NCBI RefSeq assembly: GCF_030160235.1 | Contig: NZ_BSNY01000037.1 | Span: 1-64,000 of the forward strand | Reading direction: 5' to 3' | Origin: Mesorhizobium huakuii | GTDB lineage: Bacteria; Pseudomonadota; Alphaproteobacteria; Rhizobiales; Rhizobiaceae | Length of the DNA stretch: 64,000 nucleotides | In this document: positions 8,392 through 16,522 of the stretch, piece after piece | Numbering within the stretch: the first letter of the stretch is position 1 | Layout: each line of letters starts with the position of its first letter | Position numbers and translations under genes: made by a program | The notes under the pieces: model-generated | What the model saw: the letters and a program-made list of their open reading frames with translations, nothing else | The model's database searches: none | Told to the model about the DNA's origin: nothing

Positions 8392-9774
8392 TCAAACAGG
8401 TTCGAAGACGATGCTGCGTTGATCCGGATCGGCCAAGGCCAGCTTTAGCGTCACGCCGTCGCCCTGTCTGAGACCGGAGGCCTTTACGCTGGCAACGACA
8501 GGCATGTCGGCAAGCTGAACGCGCACGCCATGGTCGACGAAGTCGGTGACGACGGCCTTGAACGTTTCCCCCTCGCGTCCCCTGAGCATCACCGCCTCGG
8601 CGAGGTCGATGGCCGCATGGTTGATCTGCGAAGCGCGGGCATCCGCGCGTCCCATCACCTTCGGCAGTCCGGCGAACGCATCGCTGACGGGCTGCGGCAC
8701 GGGCAGGCCGTTGGCGATCGCCAGCGCGCAGCGCACGACATAGCGATCGGCCAATCGCCTGAGTGGCGCCGTTGCATGGGCATAGGTCGCGGCCATCGCC
8801 TCATGCCAGGGAACGACGCCTTCCTGGTAGGGCTGGTAGGACGCGCCATTGCCAGCGCGGCGGATTTCCAGCATCAACGCCGCCTGTTTCGGATCAGCCG
8901 GATCGAGTGTGCGCTGGTAGTCGCGCAAGTTGGTCGAGGCCGGCCAGGACAGGCCGAGCGCCTGTGCGGCGTTGCGCAGTCTCTGCACCTTGGAAGCATC
9001 CGGCCCGGACATCACCCGGAACAGCCCGGTCTTGTGCGCCAGCATAGCATCGGCGATCGCCATGTTTGCAGCCAGTGAAAGCGCGGCGTTGTCCTGCTCG
9101 GATTGCAGGATCGGCCTGAACGAAAGCCGGAAGCTGCCATCGGAGAGCCTTTCCACCTCCTGCTCGGGCGGGTCGACGCGGGAAGCGCCGCGACGCTCTT
9201 CGTTTGCCGCCATGCGCCGCGCCAGTTCGGCGAAGCCGGCCGGAACGTCGGAGGCCGTCACGCTGTCATAGGCGAGCTTTGCGCGGCTATGGATGATTGC
9301 CCGCTCCGCGCCGTCCAACTTCACCGCACCATCCTCAGCGACCCGAACGGTGAAGACAACGGCTGGACGGGGTCCGTCCGGCAACAGGCTCGCCGAACCC
9401 TCGGCAATTGCCGGCGGATAGAGCCCGGCCTTGCCGTCCGGCAGGTACAGCGTCTCGCCGCGCGCCCAGGCCTCGCGGTCCAGCGCGTCGCCGTCGTCGA
9501 CGAACCATGCCACGTCGGCGATGGCGTAATGCAGGAGAAGATCACTGCTGCTCGCTTCGATCGAGAACGCCTGGTCAAGATCGGTGGAGGCCGCCGGATC
9601 GAGCGTGACGAAGGGCATGCCGGTTCGATCGGCATGCTGGTTCGGCACACGCCTGGCCGCCAGCTCCGCCGCGGCCATCACCTCAGCCGGAAATCCTTCC
9701 GGCACGTGGAATTCGGTGCGGATTTTGGCCAGGCCGGTGGAGAGGGCTTGTGAGGGGTCTGTCAGAGACTTCAT
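8392..9774 (-). CDS. RNB-domain (RNase II/R-type) ribonuclease, short form
   Basis: 460 residues, much shorter than RNase II or RNase R (about 640-800). The catalytic signature TLDPAASTDLDQAFSIE at about 58-73 gives the acidic metal ligands, followed by HYAIADVAWFVDDGD and later the GNGASYQPYQEG and HATAPLRRLADR segments of the RNB domain. The N-terminal cold-shock domains of RNase II/R are missing; a small OB/S1-like end (about 400-460) remains. Expected activity is 3'-to-5' hydrolysis of RNA. The missing N-terminal RNA-binding domains suggest a different substrate range from RNase R. Confidence 0.85.
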   Translation of the reverse strand: MKSLTDPSQALSTGLAKIRTEFHVPEGFPAEVMAAAELAARRVPNQHADRTGMPFVTLDPAASTDLDQAFSIEASSSDLLLHYAIADVAWFVDDGDALDREAWARGETLYLPDGKAGLYPPAIAEGSASLLPDGPRPAVVFTVRVAEDGAVKLDGAERAIIHSRAKLAYDSVTASDVPAGFAELARRMAANEERRGASRVDPPEQEVERLSDGSFRLSFRPILQSEQDNAALSLAANMAIADAMLAHKTGLFRVMSGPDASKVQRLRNAAQALGLSWPASTNLRDYQRTLDPADPKQAALMLEIRRAGNGASYQPYQEGVVPWHEAMAATYAHATAPLRRLADRYVVRCALAIANGLPVPQPVSDAFAGLPKVMGRADARASQINHAAIDLAEAVMLRGREGETFKAVVTDFVDHGVRVQLADMPVVASVKASGLRQGDGVTLKLALADPDQRSIVFEPV

Positions 9775-9936
9775 TCAGCCGTCCTACACCAGGGCTCCGG
9801 AGACGGGAAGGCTGCCGACGAATCGCCAAGGCCGGCCGCCTGATGGGCTGGCACAGTCGGTCGAGAAACTGGACCGCTGGCATCGGAACCGCCGCCGAAG
9901 CTTGGCGTTTCTCCTGACAGCAAAGGAGAAACCGCC

Positions 9937-10125
9937 ATGCCAGCAACGTCGAAAGCTCAGCAGAAAGCTGCCGGCGCCGCGCTCTCCGCCAAGCGCGGCG
10001 AGACGAAAAAGAGCGAACTCAAGGGCGCTTCAAGAGGAATGTACGAATCCATGAGTGAAAAGCAGCTCGAGGAATTCGCCGAGACCAAGCGCAAGGGGCT
10101 GCCGGAAAAGAAGTCGAAAGACTGA
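9937..10125 (+). CDS. DUF3008 family small protein
   Basis: 62 residues, very basic and rich in Lys, Ala and Ser (MPATSKAQQKAAGAALSAKR, ending LPEKKSKD). This matches the DUF3008 family as I know it, small proteins common in rhizobia and of unknown function, often seen with stress-related genes. A strong AAAGGAG precedes the ATG by 8 bases. It is followed by a perfect 15-bp hairpin that probably ends the transcript. Confidence 0.75.
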   Translation: MPATSKAQQKAAGAALSAKRGETKKSELKGASRGMYESMSEKQLEEFAETKRKGLPEKKSKD

Positions 10126-10152
10126 GTGTCGTTCGCGAAATGCAGCCTAGGC

Positions 10153-10187
10153 AAACAAGGCCCGCAGCGGAACTGCGGGCCTTGTTT
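10153..10187 (+). terminator. terminator hairpin between convergent small genes
   Basis: A perfect 15-bp stem (10153-10167 with 10173-10187) and 5-base loop. The right arm ends in TTGTTT and the left arm begins AAAC, so it can serve the plus-strand DUF3008 gene and possibly the opposing minus-strand gene. Confidence 0.75.
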
Positions 10188-10220
10188 CTAAAGCAAAGTC
10201 TGTGGGCGAATGTTTTTGCC

Positions 10221-10418
10221 TTACCAGCGATGGCAGCGTCGTATCCGCTCGACGATCACCCTGCGATGACCGTGCCGCCACACCACTCTTTTCTTCACGA
10301 TGATGCGGCAGACCTGTTTGTGGCCGTGCCAATGGCGCGCCATCGCCGGTTCCGGCGCCACCGCCATCGAACCTGCAAGCACCGCGGCGCCTGCCAAGGT
10401 AAGGAAGAACTTCTTCAT
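10221..10418 (-). CDS. small exported basic protein, unknown function
   Basis: 65 residues. A signal peptide (MKKFFLTLAGAAVLAGSMAV, predicted cleavage after APEPAMA near residue 27) precedes a mature part of only about 38 residues that is rich in His, Arg and Trp (HWHGHKQVC, WRHGHRRV) with two cysteines. AGGAG lies about 9 bases before the ATG. Such peptides are common in Mesorhizobium genomes. The His-rich mature part could bind metal or the envelope, but nothing in the sequence proves it. Confidence 0.65.
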   Translation of the reverse strand: MKKFFLTLAGAAVLAGSMAVAPEPAMARHWHGHKQVCRIIVKKRVVWRHGHRRVIVERIRRCHRW

Positions 10419-10791
10419 GCTGATTGGACTCCTCTAGCTCCAGATCCCTTCCTGGTGCCGTTGGCGCAAACCTCCCGCCACATCCGGCATCGCATCAACG
10501 TCGCGAAGGCTATAGGGTTGCGTTGCGCCGCGCCACTCACAAGCTTGACACCGGTTAAATCTCGGTTTAACCAGCCGCCAACGCCGGGCAGCGATGTCCG
10601 GTGTTTGTTTTGTATGCGCAAGACCGGTTGCCTTGGTTTCTGGTTTTGTTTGAACTGACGTGTCCCGTGGGTTTTCCGCCGCGTTGCGTGGGAAAACCCT
10701 GTCAGGTCTCGAAAACGGAGGCCAGAGGAGGGCGCGTTTCCTTCACCCGGACCATGAGGTGCCGGGTGTGTTGTTTTGAAAAGGGAATGCG
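10419..10791 (+). promoter_or_regulatory. intergenic region and probable rpsD leader with two hairpins
   Basis: No gene is seen in these 373 bases. A CTTGAC-like box lies at 10544-10549 next to an inverted repeat GGTTAAA/TTTAACC (10553-10559, 10566-10572). Further down are two hairpins, GGGTTTTCC/GGAAAACCC (10669-10677, 10691-10699) and CACCCGG/CCGGGTG (10744-10750, 10762-10768). The second is followed by a T-rich run (TTGTTTT) and ends about 23 bases before the rpsD start. This may be an attenuator or an S4 autoregulatory leader; r-protein S4 represses its own operon in other bacteria, but the structure here is an inference. Confidence 0.4.
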
Positions 10792-11409
10792 ATGAGCAAG
10801 CGCGAATCCGCGAAATACAAGATCGACCGCCGTCTCGGCGAAAATATCTGGGGCCGCCCGAAGTCCCCGGTCAACAAGCGTGAATACGGCCCCGGCCAGC
10901 ACGGCCAGCGCCGCAAGGGCAAGCTTTCCGATTTCGGCCTGCAGCTGCGCGCCAAGCAGAAGCTGAAGGGTCACTATGGCGACGTTTCGGAAAAGCAGTT
11001 CCGCAAGGTCTATGAAGAGGCCGACCGCCGCAAGGGCGACACCTCGGAGAACCTGATCGGCCTGCTCGAATCGCGTCTCGACGCGGTCGTGTACCGCGCC
11101 AAGTTCGTGCCGACCATTTTCGCGGCCCGTCAGTTCGTCAACCACGGCCACGTCAACGTCAACGGCAAGCGCGTCAACATCGGCTCGTATCGCTGCAAGC
11201 CGGGCGACGTCATCGAAGTGCGCGAAAAGTCGAAGCAGCTGGTCATCGTCCTGGAATCGGTCGGCCTCGCCGAGCGCGACGTGCCGGACTACATCGAAGC
11301 CGATCACAACAAGATGGTCGCGACCTTCTCGCGCATTCCCGGCCTGGCGGACGTTCCGTTCGCCGTGCAGATGGAGCCGAACCTGGTCGTCGAATTCTAT
11401 TCGCGCTAA
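10792..11409 (+). CDS. rpsD: 30S ribosomal protein S4
   Basis: 205 residues, normal length for S4. It starts [20 protein letters not shown] and carries the S4 RNA-binding motif at about 95-155 ([33 protein letters not shown]). S4 binds 16S rRNA early in 30S assembly. It stands alone here, away from the main ribosomal protein operon, as usual for rhizobia. It has a long upstream leader with hairpins and a strong terminator downstream. Confidence 0.99.
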   Translation: MSKRESAKYKIDRRLGENIWGRPKSPVNKREYGPGQHGQRRKGKLSDFGLQLRAKQKLKGHYGDVSEKQFRKVYEEADRRKGDTSENLIGLLESRLDAVVYRAKFVPTIFAARQFVNHGHVNVNGKRVNIGSYRCKPGDVIEVREKSKQLVIVLESVGLAERDVPDYIEADHNKMVATFSRIPGLADVPFAVQMEPNLVVEFYSR

Positions 11410-11433
11410 GCGAACGCTTTTCTGCGATACCGG

Positions 11434-11463
11434 AAAGGCCGCCCTCGAGGCGGCCTTTTTGTT
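11434..11463 (+). terminator. Rho-independent terminator of rpsD
   Basis: A perfect 10-bp stem AAAGGCCGCC/GGCGGCCTTT (11434-11443, 11449-11458) with a 5-base loop, followed by TTGTTT. It starts 25 bases after the rpsD stop. Confidence 0.9.
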
Positions 11464-11544
11464 TGGCGCATCCCGCTTTGCCGTTTCGATTTTCCGGCCG
11501 ATGCGCTAATCCGGGCGGACACCACATCCCGGGGCCGCCGCGCC

Positions 11545-12432
11545 ATGAACATGCAGCCAGACATCGAGACGCTTGAACCGGCCGCCGAAGGCGGCTCCCA
11601 TCCGCTGTTCGCTGATGTGCCGTCCTCGGTCGAGTTCAACAAATTGCGCAAGCGGCTGCTGCGTCTGACCCGCCAGGCGATCGAGGATTTCTCGATGGTG
11701 GAGCCGGGCCAGCGCTGGCTGGTCGCGCTGTCGGGCGGCAAGGATTCCTACGGCCTGCTTGCCACGCTGCTGGACCTCAAATGGCGCGGGCTGCTGCCGG
11801 TCGAATTGCTGGCCTGCAATCTTGACCAGGGCCAGCCGAATTTCCCCAAGCACATCCTGCCCGACTATCTCGACGCCAACGGTATTGCCCACCGAATCGA
11901 GTATCAGGACACCTATTCGGTGGTCACCGACAAGCTGCCGCAAGGCAGCACCTATTGCTCGCTCTGCTCGCGGCTGCGGCGCGGCCATCTCTACCGCATC
12001 GCGCGCGAGGAGGGGTGCTCGGCGCTGGTGCTCGGCCATCATCGCGAGGACATTCTCGAGACCTTCTTCATGAACCTGTTCCATGGCGGCCGTCTCGCCG
12101 CCATGCCGCCAAAGCTGCTCAACGACGAAGGCGACGTCATGGTGCTGCGGCCGCTGAGCTACTGCGCCGAGATCGACCTCGAGAAATTCGCTGCGGCGAT
12201 GCGGTTCCCGATCATCCCTTGCGACCTCTGCGGCAGCCAGGAAGGTCTCCAGCGCAACGCCATGAAGGCGATGCTGGAAGATATCGAAAGGCGCATGCCC
12301 GGCCGCAAGGACACCATGATCCGTGCCCTTACCAACACCAGGCCGTCGCACCTGCTCGACAGGAAACTGTTCGATTTCGCCGCCCTGAACCAGACCCTCA
12401 TCACAGGACAAGACGCTTCAGATGACATTTGA
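11545..12432 (+). CDS. ttcA: tRNA 2-thiocytidine(32) synthetase TtcA
   Basis: 295 residues. The PP-loop SGGKDS at 63-68 binds ATP. The two CxxC pairs that hold the iron-sulfur cluster are visible: C138/C141 in YCSLCSRL and C226/C229 in PCDLCGSQ. TtcA adds sulfur to cytidine 32 of some tRNAs. The gene overlaps the start of the next gene by 11 bases, so the pair is probably co-transcribed. Confidence 0.95.
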   Translation: MNMQPDIETLEPAAEGGSHPLFADVPSSVEFNKLRKRLLRLTRQAIEDFSMVEPGQRWLVALSGGKDSYGLLATLLDLKWRGLLPVELLACNLDQGQPNFPKHILPDYLDANGIAHRIEYQDTYSVVTDKLPQGSTYCSLCSRLRRGHLYRIAREEGCSALVLGHHREDILETFFMNLFHGGRLAAMPPKLLNDEGDVMVLRPLSYCAEIDLEKFAAAMRFPIIPCDLCGSQEGLQRNAMKAMLEDIERRMPGRKDTMIRALTNTRPSHLLDRKLFDFAALNQTLITGQDASDDI

Positions 12433-13249
12433 CGACAACGCGATCGACTGGCTGGCCAGCCTGCTGGCCGAGGCCGCCGACACTGAAATCATGCCCCGCT
12501 TTCGCCGGCTGGGCGACGGCGACATCAGGCAGAAGACCTCAGCCGCCGATCTGGTGACGGAAGCCGATGTCAATGCCGAGCGACTGATCACAGCCAAGCT
12601 GCGCCAGCATTATCCCGGCGCCATGGTCGTCGGCGAGGAAGCCTGTTCCGACGATCCGGCGCTGCTCGACGGACTGGGCGAGGCCGATCTGGCCTTCGTC
12701 ATCGATCCGGTCGACGGCACCTTCAATTTCGCCTCCGGCGTGCCGCTGTTCGGCGTCATGCTTGGCGTCGTGGTCAAGGGCGAGACGGTCGCCGGCATCA
12801 TCCACGATCCGGTCGGCAAGGACTGGCTGATCGGTGCCAAGGGCGCCGGCAGTCATATCCGCCATGCGCATGGCAGCCTTGAGAAGGTGCAGGTTGCCGC
12901 AAGCGCGCCGATCTCGCAGATGACCGGCGCGGTCTCCTGGCAGTACATGGCCGAGCCCGACCGCACGCGGCTGGCCTGCAACCAGACCAAGACGCTGTCG
13001 CAGTTCAATTACCGCTGCGCCGCCCACGAATACCGCTTGCTGGCGAGCGGCCATGGCCATTTCGTCGTCTACAACAAGCTGATGCCCTGGGATCATCTCG
13101 CCGGTGTGCTGATCCATGCCGAAGCCGGCGGCCATGCCGCGCGCTTCGACGGCACAGCCTATTTGCCGTCGCATGTCGGCGGCGGCCTGCTGGTCGCGCC
13201 CGACCGGGAAAGCTGGCAGGAGTTGCGCCGCGAACTGTGGGCTGGGTAG
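12422..13249 (+). CDS. inositol monophosphatase-family phosphatase
   Basis: 275 residues. The metal-binding signatures of the family are present: GEEAC at about 71-75 and the [14 protein letters not shown] motif at about 92-105, with a [15 protein letters not shown] segment near the C-terminus matching the WDxAAG motif. These Mg-dependent enzymes remove phosphate from inositol phosphate or related small molecules (for example histidinol phosphate or PAP). Which substrate this one uses cannot be told. It is coupled to ttcA by overlap. Confidence 0.88.
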   Translation: MTFDDNAIDWLASLLAEAADTEIMPRFRRLGDGDIRQKTSAADLVTEADVNAERLITAKLRQHYPGAMVVGEEACSDDPALLDGLGEADLAFVIDPVDGTFNFASGVPLFGVMLGVVVKGETVAGIIHDPVGKDWLIGAKGAGSHIRHAHGSLEKVQVAASAPISQMTGAVSWQYMAEPDRTRLACNQTKTLSQFNYRCAAHEYRLLASGHGHFVVYNKLMPWDHLAGVLIHAEAGGHAARFDGTAYLPSHVGGGLLVAPDRESWQELRRELWAG

Positions 13250-13326
13250 GATCGCGTCTTGCGGCCAGCGCTTGACCGTCGGGTTAACGCGGCCAACGAA
13301 TTGGTGCTCTCGCGGGGTTCTCTTGA

Positions 13327-13734
13327 ATGAAATCTCGGTTCGCAATTCTTGCGGCGGCTCTTGCTGCCGTCTTGTTTGCAAGCGCCAACGCGGCAATCGC
13401 GCAAGAGCGCCTCTGCCACAGCACCGATCCCGTGACCACCCTCAAGGAGATGTCGGAGGCAATCTATGCCTGCTGGAAGCCGCCGGCGGGAACCGCGGGC
13501 ATGTCGCTGACGCTGCAGTTCTCGCTTCGCCGCAACGGCACTCTGATCGGTAAGCCTCGCGCCACCTATTCGGATCTGGGGACCGATCCGCAACTCAGCC
13601 GGGCCTTCGTGGCATCCATCCTCAAGGCGCTCGACGACGCTCTGCCATTGCCCTTTTCGGACAGTATGGGCGGAGCAATCGCCGGGCGTATGCTCGCGCC
13701 TCGCTTCACGGCGGCGCGTGAAGGTGCATCCTGA
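13327..13734 (+). CDS. exported protein of unknown function
   Basis: 135 residues. An N-terminal signal peptide (hydrophobic FAILAAALAAVLFASANAA, cleavage near residue 25) is followed by a small domain with two cysteines (C30 and C48). The stretch LTLQFSLRRNGTLIGKPRATY resembles the strand-turn-strand of TonB C-terminal-like domains, though the protein is too short to be a TonB and lacks the Pro-rich linker. Probably periplasmic. It follows the phosphatase gene by 77 bases and may be read separately. Confidence 0.65.
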   Translation: MKSRFAILAAALAAVLFASANAAIAQERLCHSTDPVTTLKEMSEAIYACWKPPAGTAGMSLTLQFSLRRNGTLIGKPRATYSDLGTDPQLSRAFVASILKALDDALPLPFSDSMGGAIAGRMLAPRFTAAREGAS

Positions 13735-13744
13735 CGCTCATCGT

Positions 13745-15013
13745 CTAATGCAGGTCGGTGACATGCCCTGAAATGGGTGGATTGTGCGGCTGGAACATCT
13801 TGCCGCGCTCGGCGATGAGGATCATCAGCAGCGCCGCGACCGAGACGCTGCAGAAGCCGGCGGCAAGCGGCGTCACCGTGCCGTTGAAGGCCTGGCCGAT
13901 CAGCGTGCCGAGAATGCCGCCGAGAAACGTCTGCATGAAGCCCAGTATGGACGACGCCGTGCCGGCCAGTTGGCCGAGCGGCTCCATGGCCAACGCGTTG
14001 AAATTGGCGCCAAGCGCACCGAAGGGAAGCATGGCGCTGGCAAAGAAGGTTATGAACAGCCAGAGCGGCATCTTGATTTCCAGCGAAACCACCAGCCAGG
14101 CCAGGCTGATGACCAGAAACAGCAACAACGCACTTTGCGATAGCCGGCGCATGCCGATGCGGCCGACAAGGCGCGAGTTTAGAAAATTGGAGAAGGCGAG
14201 CACGCCGGCCACCCCGGCGAAGATCACCGGGAACATCTCGCCGACGTTGAAGATGTCGACATAGATCTGCTGCGCCGAGGCGATGAAGCCGAACATGGCG
14301 GCGAAGATGAAGGTGCTGGCAAAGGCATAGCAGAGCGCGATGCGGTTGGTGAGCACGATGCGGAATCCACCGACGACGGAGGAAACCGTCAGTTGGCGGC
14401 GATATTCGGGGCGCAGCGTTTCAGGCAGGCGCAGCAGCGACCACGCCGACACGATCAGCGCGCCGACGGCCATGGTGACGAAGATGTAGTGCCAGGTCGC
14501 GAACAGCATGATGAACTGGCCGATGCCCGGCGCAATGACCGGTATGGCCATGAACACCATGAAGATCAGCGACATCACCTCCGCCATGCGCCGGCCTTCG
14601 AACGTATCGCGCACGATCGAGACCGCGATGACGCGCGTGGCGGCCGCGCCGATGCCTTGCACGGCGCGGCATATCAGCAGCGTTTCAAAGCTTGGCGCGA
14701 TGGCCGCGGCGGCGGCCGCCGCGACATAGATGATCAGCCCGGCGACGAGCGGCGAGCGGCGGCCGAACCGGTCGGAGATCGGCCCGAAGAACAGCTGGCC
14801 GCCACCAAAACCCAGAATGTAGGCGGTGACCACATATTGCCGGTGGTTTTCATTCTCGACGCCGAGCGAGGCGCCGATCTGCTGCAGCGCCGGCAGCATG
14901 ATGTCGATGGCCAGCGAATTCAGCGCCATCAGCGCAGCGCACAGCGCAATGAACTCCCAGCGCGGAATAGGCAGTTTGCTTGCCGATTGCGGCGCTGTCG
15001 ATTGCTGGTCCAC
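13745..15013 (-). CDS. MFS drug-efflux transporter, Bcr/CflA type
   Basis: 422 residues with about 12 hydrophobic segments. The loop between helices 2 and 3 has the MFS signature FFGPISDRFGRRSPL, and the first helix LNSLAIDIMLPALQQIG matches the DHA1/Bcr-CflA subfamily. Such inner-membrane proteins expel small drugs by proton antiport. The gene faces the minus-strand grxD terminator upstream, so it probably has its own promoter in 15014-15154. Substrate unknown. Confidence 0.88.
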   Translation of the reverse strand: MDQQSTAPQSASKLPIPRWEFIALCAALMALNSLAIDIMLPALQQIGASLGVENENHRQYVVTAYILGFGGGQLFFGPISDRFGRRSPLVAGLIIYVAAAAAAAIAPSFETLLICRAVQGIGAAATRVIAVSIVRDTFEGRRMAEVMSLIFMVFMAIPVIAPGIGQFIMLFATWHYIFVTMAVGALIVSAWSLLRLPETLRPEYRRQLTVSSVVGGFRIVLTNRIALCYAFASTFIFAAMFGFIASAQQIYVDIFNVGEMFPVIFAGVAGVLAFSNFLNSRLVGRIGMRRLSQSALLLFLVISLAWLVVSLEIKMPLWLFITFFASAMLPFGALGANFNALAMEPLGQLAGTASSILGFMQTFLGGILGTLIGQAFNGTVTPLAAGFCSVSVAALLMILIAERGKMFQPHNPPISGHVTDLH

Positions 15014-15030
15014 GGCAAGTCCGATCTCTC

Positions 15031-15058
15031 AAACGAAAACGCGCCGGCGGGCCGGCGC
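15031..15058 (-). terminator. terminator of the grxD transcript
   Basis: GCGCCGG/CCGGCGC (15041-15047, 15052-15058) forms a hairpin that on the minus strand is followed by GTTTTCGTTT (complement of 15031-15040). It lies between the grxD stop and the MFS gene start. Confidence 0.7.
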
Positions 15059-15154
15059 ATTGGCTCGTCTTGGTCCCGATACCGGGACATAAATTGCCGA
15101 GGTGGGGCTGCCCCCGGTGTTCTGTGCAGTCTTACGACATGCCCAGAACCGAAA

Positions 15155-15490
15155 TCAGGCGGCGCCTTTGACGCTGACGCCCTTTTCGACCAGGAAGGTC
15201 TGCAACTCGCCGGCCTGGAACATCTCGCGGACAATGTCGCAGCCGCCGACGAATTCGCCCTTGACGTAGAGCTGCGGGATCGTCGGCCAGTTGGAATAGT
15301 CCTTGATGCCCTGGCGCAGTTCAGCCGAATCCAGGACATTCACGCCTTTGTAGTCGGCGCCGATATAGTCGAGGATCTGGACGACCTGGCCGGAAAAACC
15401 GCACTGCGGGAAACCGGGTGTGCCCTTCATGAAAAGCACGACGTCGTTGCCCTTCACTTCATTGTCGATGTAGTCGTTGATACCGCTCAT
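15155..15490 (-). CDS. grxD: monothiol glutaredoxin, Grx4 type
   Basis: 111 residues from the ATG at 15490, which has AGGATA about 7 bases upstream; a longer frame upstream lacks similarity. The active site CGFS is at 30-33 ([13 protein letters not shown]), and [19 protein letters not shown] carries the glutathione-binding residues. Such proteins hold and transfer [2Fe-2S] clusters with bound glutathione. It follows a bolA-family gene on the same strand by about 150 bases. Grx4 and BolA proteins form a known complex in iron regulation and cluster transfer, so the pairing is meaningful. Confidence 0.95.
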   Translation of the reverse strand: MSGINDYIDNEVKGNDVVLFMKGTPGFPQCGFSGQVVQILDYIGADYKGVNVLDSAELRQGIKDYSNWPTIPQLYVKGEFVGGCDIVREMFQAGELQTFLVEKGVSVKGAA

Positions 15491-15643
15491 GGAATATCCT
15501 TTCACGCCTGTGGGAGTCAGGCTCGAAGCATGTCTTTCAAATAAACCCATAGGTTGCCCGAAACAAGACATTAGCCGCGCCATGGCCGAAATGGCGCAAA
15601 GGATGGGCGGGTTTGGGCCAAGCGGGTGTTGGCCGGAACGGCC

Positions 15644-15877
15644 TCAGTCGGGAACGCTGGTCTGCAGCGCCAGTGCGTGCAGCACGCCGCCCATATTGCC
15701 CTTCAGCGCGTCATAGACCATCTGGTGCTGCTGGACGCGGCTTTTTCCCCGGAAGCTCTCGGCGACGACTTCAGCCGCATAGTGGTCGCCGTCGCCGGCG
15801 AGGTCGCGGATCGTCACCTTGGCGTCCGGAATGCCGTCCTTGATCAGTTTTTCGATGTCGTGGGCATCCATTGCCAT
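15644..15877 (-). CDS. bolA: BolA family protein
   Basis: 77 residues with the BolA fold: an N-terminal helix (HDIEKLIKDGIPDAKVTIRD), the central DGDHYAAEVVAESFRGKSRVQ with the conserved histidine, and the final QHQMVYDALK and LHALALQT helix. The partner of monothiol glutaredoxins in [2Fe-2S] handling; the next gene downstream is exactly that. Met3 could also be the start. The short length and lack of extra domains match the BolA2/IbaG group. Confidence 0.92.
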   Translation of the reverse strand: MAMDAHDIEKLIKDGIPDAKVTIRDLAGDGDHYAAEVVAESFRGKSRVQQHQMVYDALKGNMGGVLHALALQTSVPD

Positions 15878-15997
15878 TGCATAATTCCTGTTTCGGGCGG
15901 GCGGCAGCGTGGCCGCCCGTGCGATGAGAGTCGGGTTAAACTAAAGCCTTTCCGGCCGCGATTGAAGCCGTTCCGTCCAGCACCGGCGCGATTGTCG

Positions 15998-16522
15998 CTA
16001 GGACGCATTCCCATCCGGATCGACCGCATCAGCCGCAGGGTCGTCTTCGCGCATCGAGAAAGTGCGGCCAAGGCTGAAGACCAGAACATAGAGGGGGATG
16101 TTGACCGCAAGATTGGCGATCGGCAGGTAACTGGTCATTTGCCAGACGGGCGAGAAGAACGGCTGGCCGTAGCCATCGCAGACAAGTGAGGAGCCATACT
16201 CCCACAAGGCCCCCAGCACGGCCGCGACGGCGAAAAGCTTGATGCAGGTAACGACCCGGCTTGCCCGCACCGGCTCGGGCAGAAGCCGGTTCCAAAGCAC
16301 CAGGCAGACGATGGGAACCACGTAGAAGAGGTTCTGCAGCACCAGCATCGGAAGCGCGCCGTTGGCGGCGTGAAGGAACTCGGCACGGGTTTCCAGCCTC
16401 GGGCAAACCTCGCTCGAGGTCGTCGACAACAGGAAGAAGACGAACGGCCCGAGGAACCAGAAGAAGAACAGCGACGGCCAGAAAACGACTGCAAGCAGCG
16501 CCCGGGCAGCCAGTGTGCTCAA
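15998..16522 (-). CDS. four-helix membrane protein of unknown function
   Basis: 174 residues beginning at a TTG that overlaps the purL stop codon (TTGA), suggesting translational coupling; no better ATG lies nearby. About four hydrophobic segments are visible ([69 protein letters not shown]). The C-terminal tail is acidic. I do not recognise the family. Although it is joined to purL, nothing suggests a part in purine synthesis. Confidence 0.6.
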   Translation of the reverse strand: MSTLAARALLAVVFWPSLFFFWFLGPFVFFLLSTTSSEVCPRLETRAEFLHAANGALPMLVLQNLFYVVPIVCLVLWNRLLPEPVRASRVVTCIKLFAVAAVLGALWEYGSSLVCDGYGQPFFSPVWQMTSYLPIANLAVNIPLYVLVFSLGRTFSMREDDPAADAVDPDGNAS

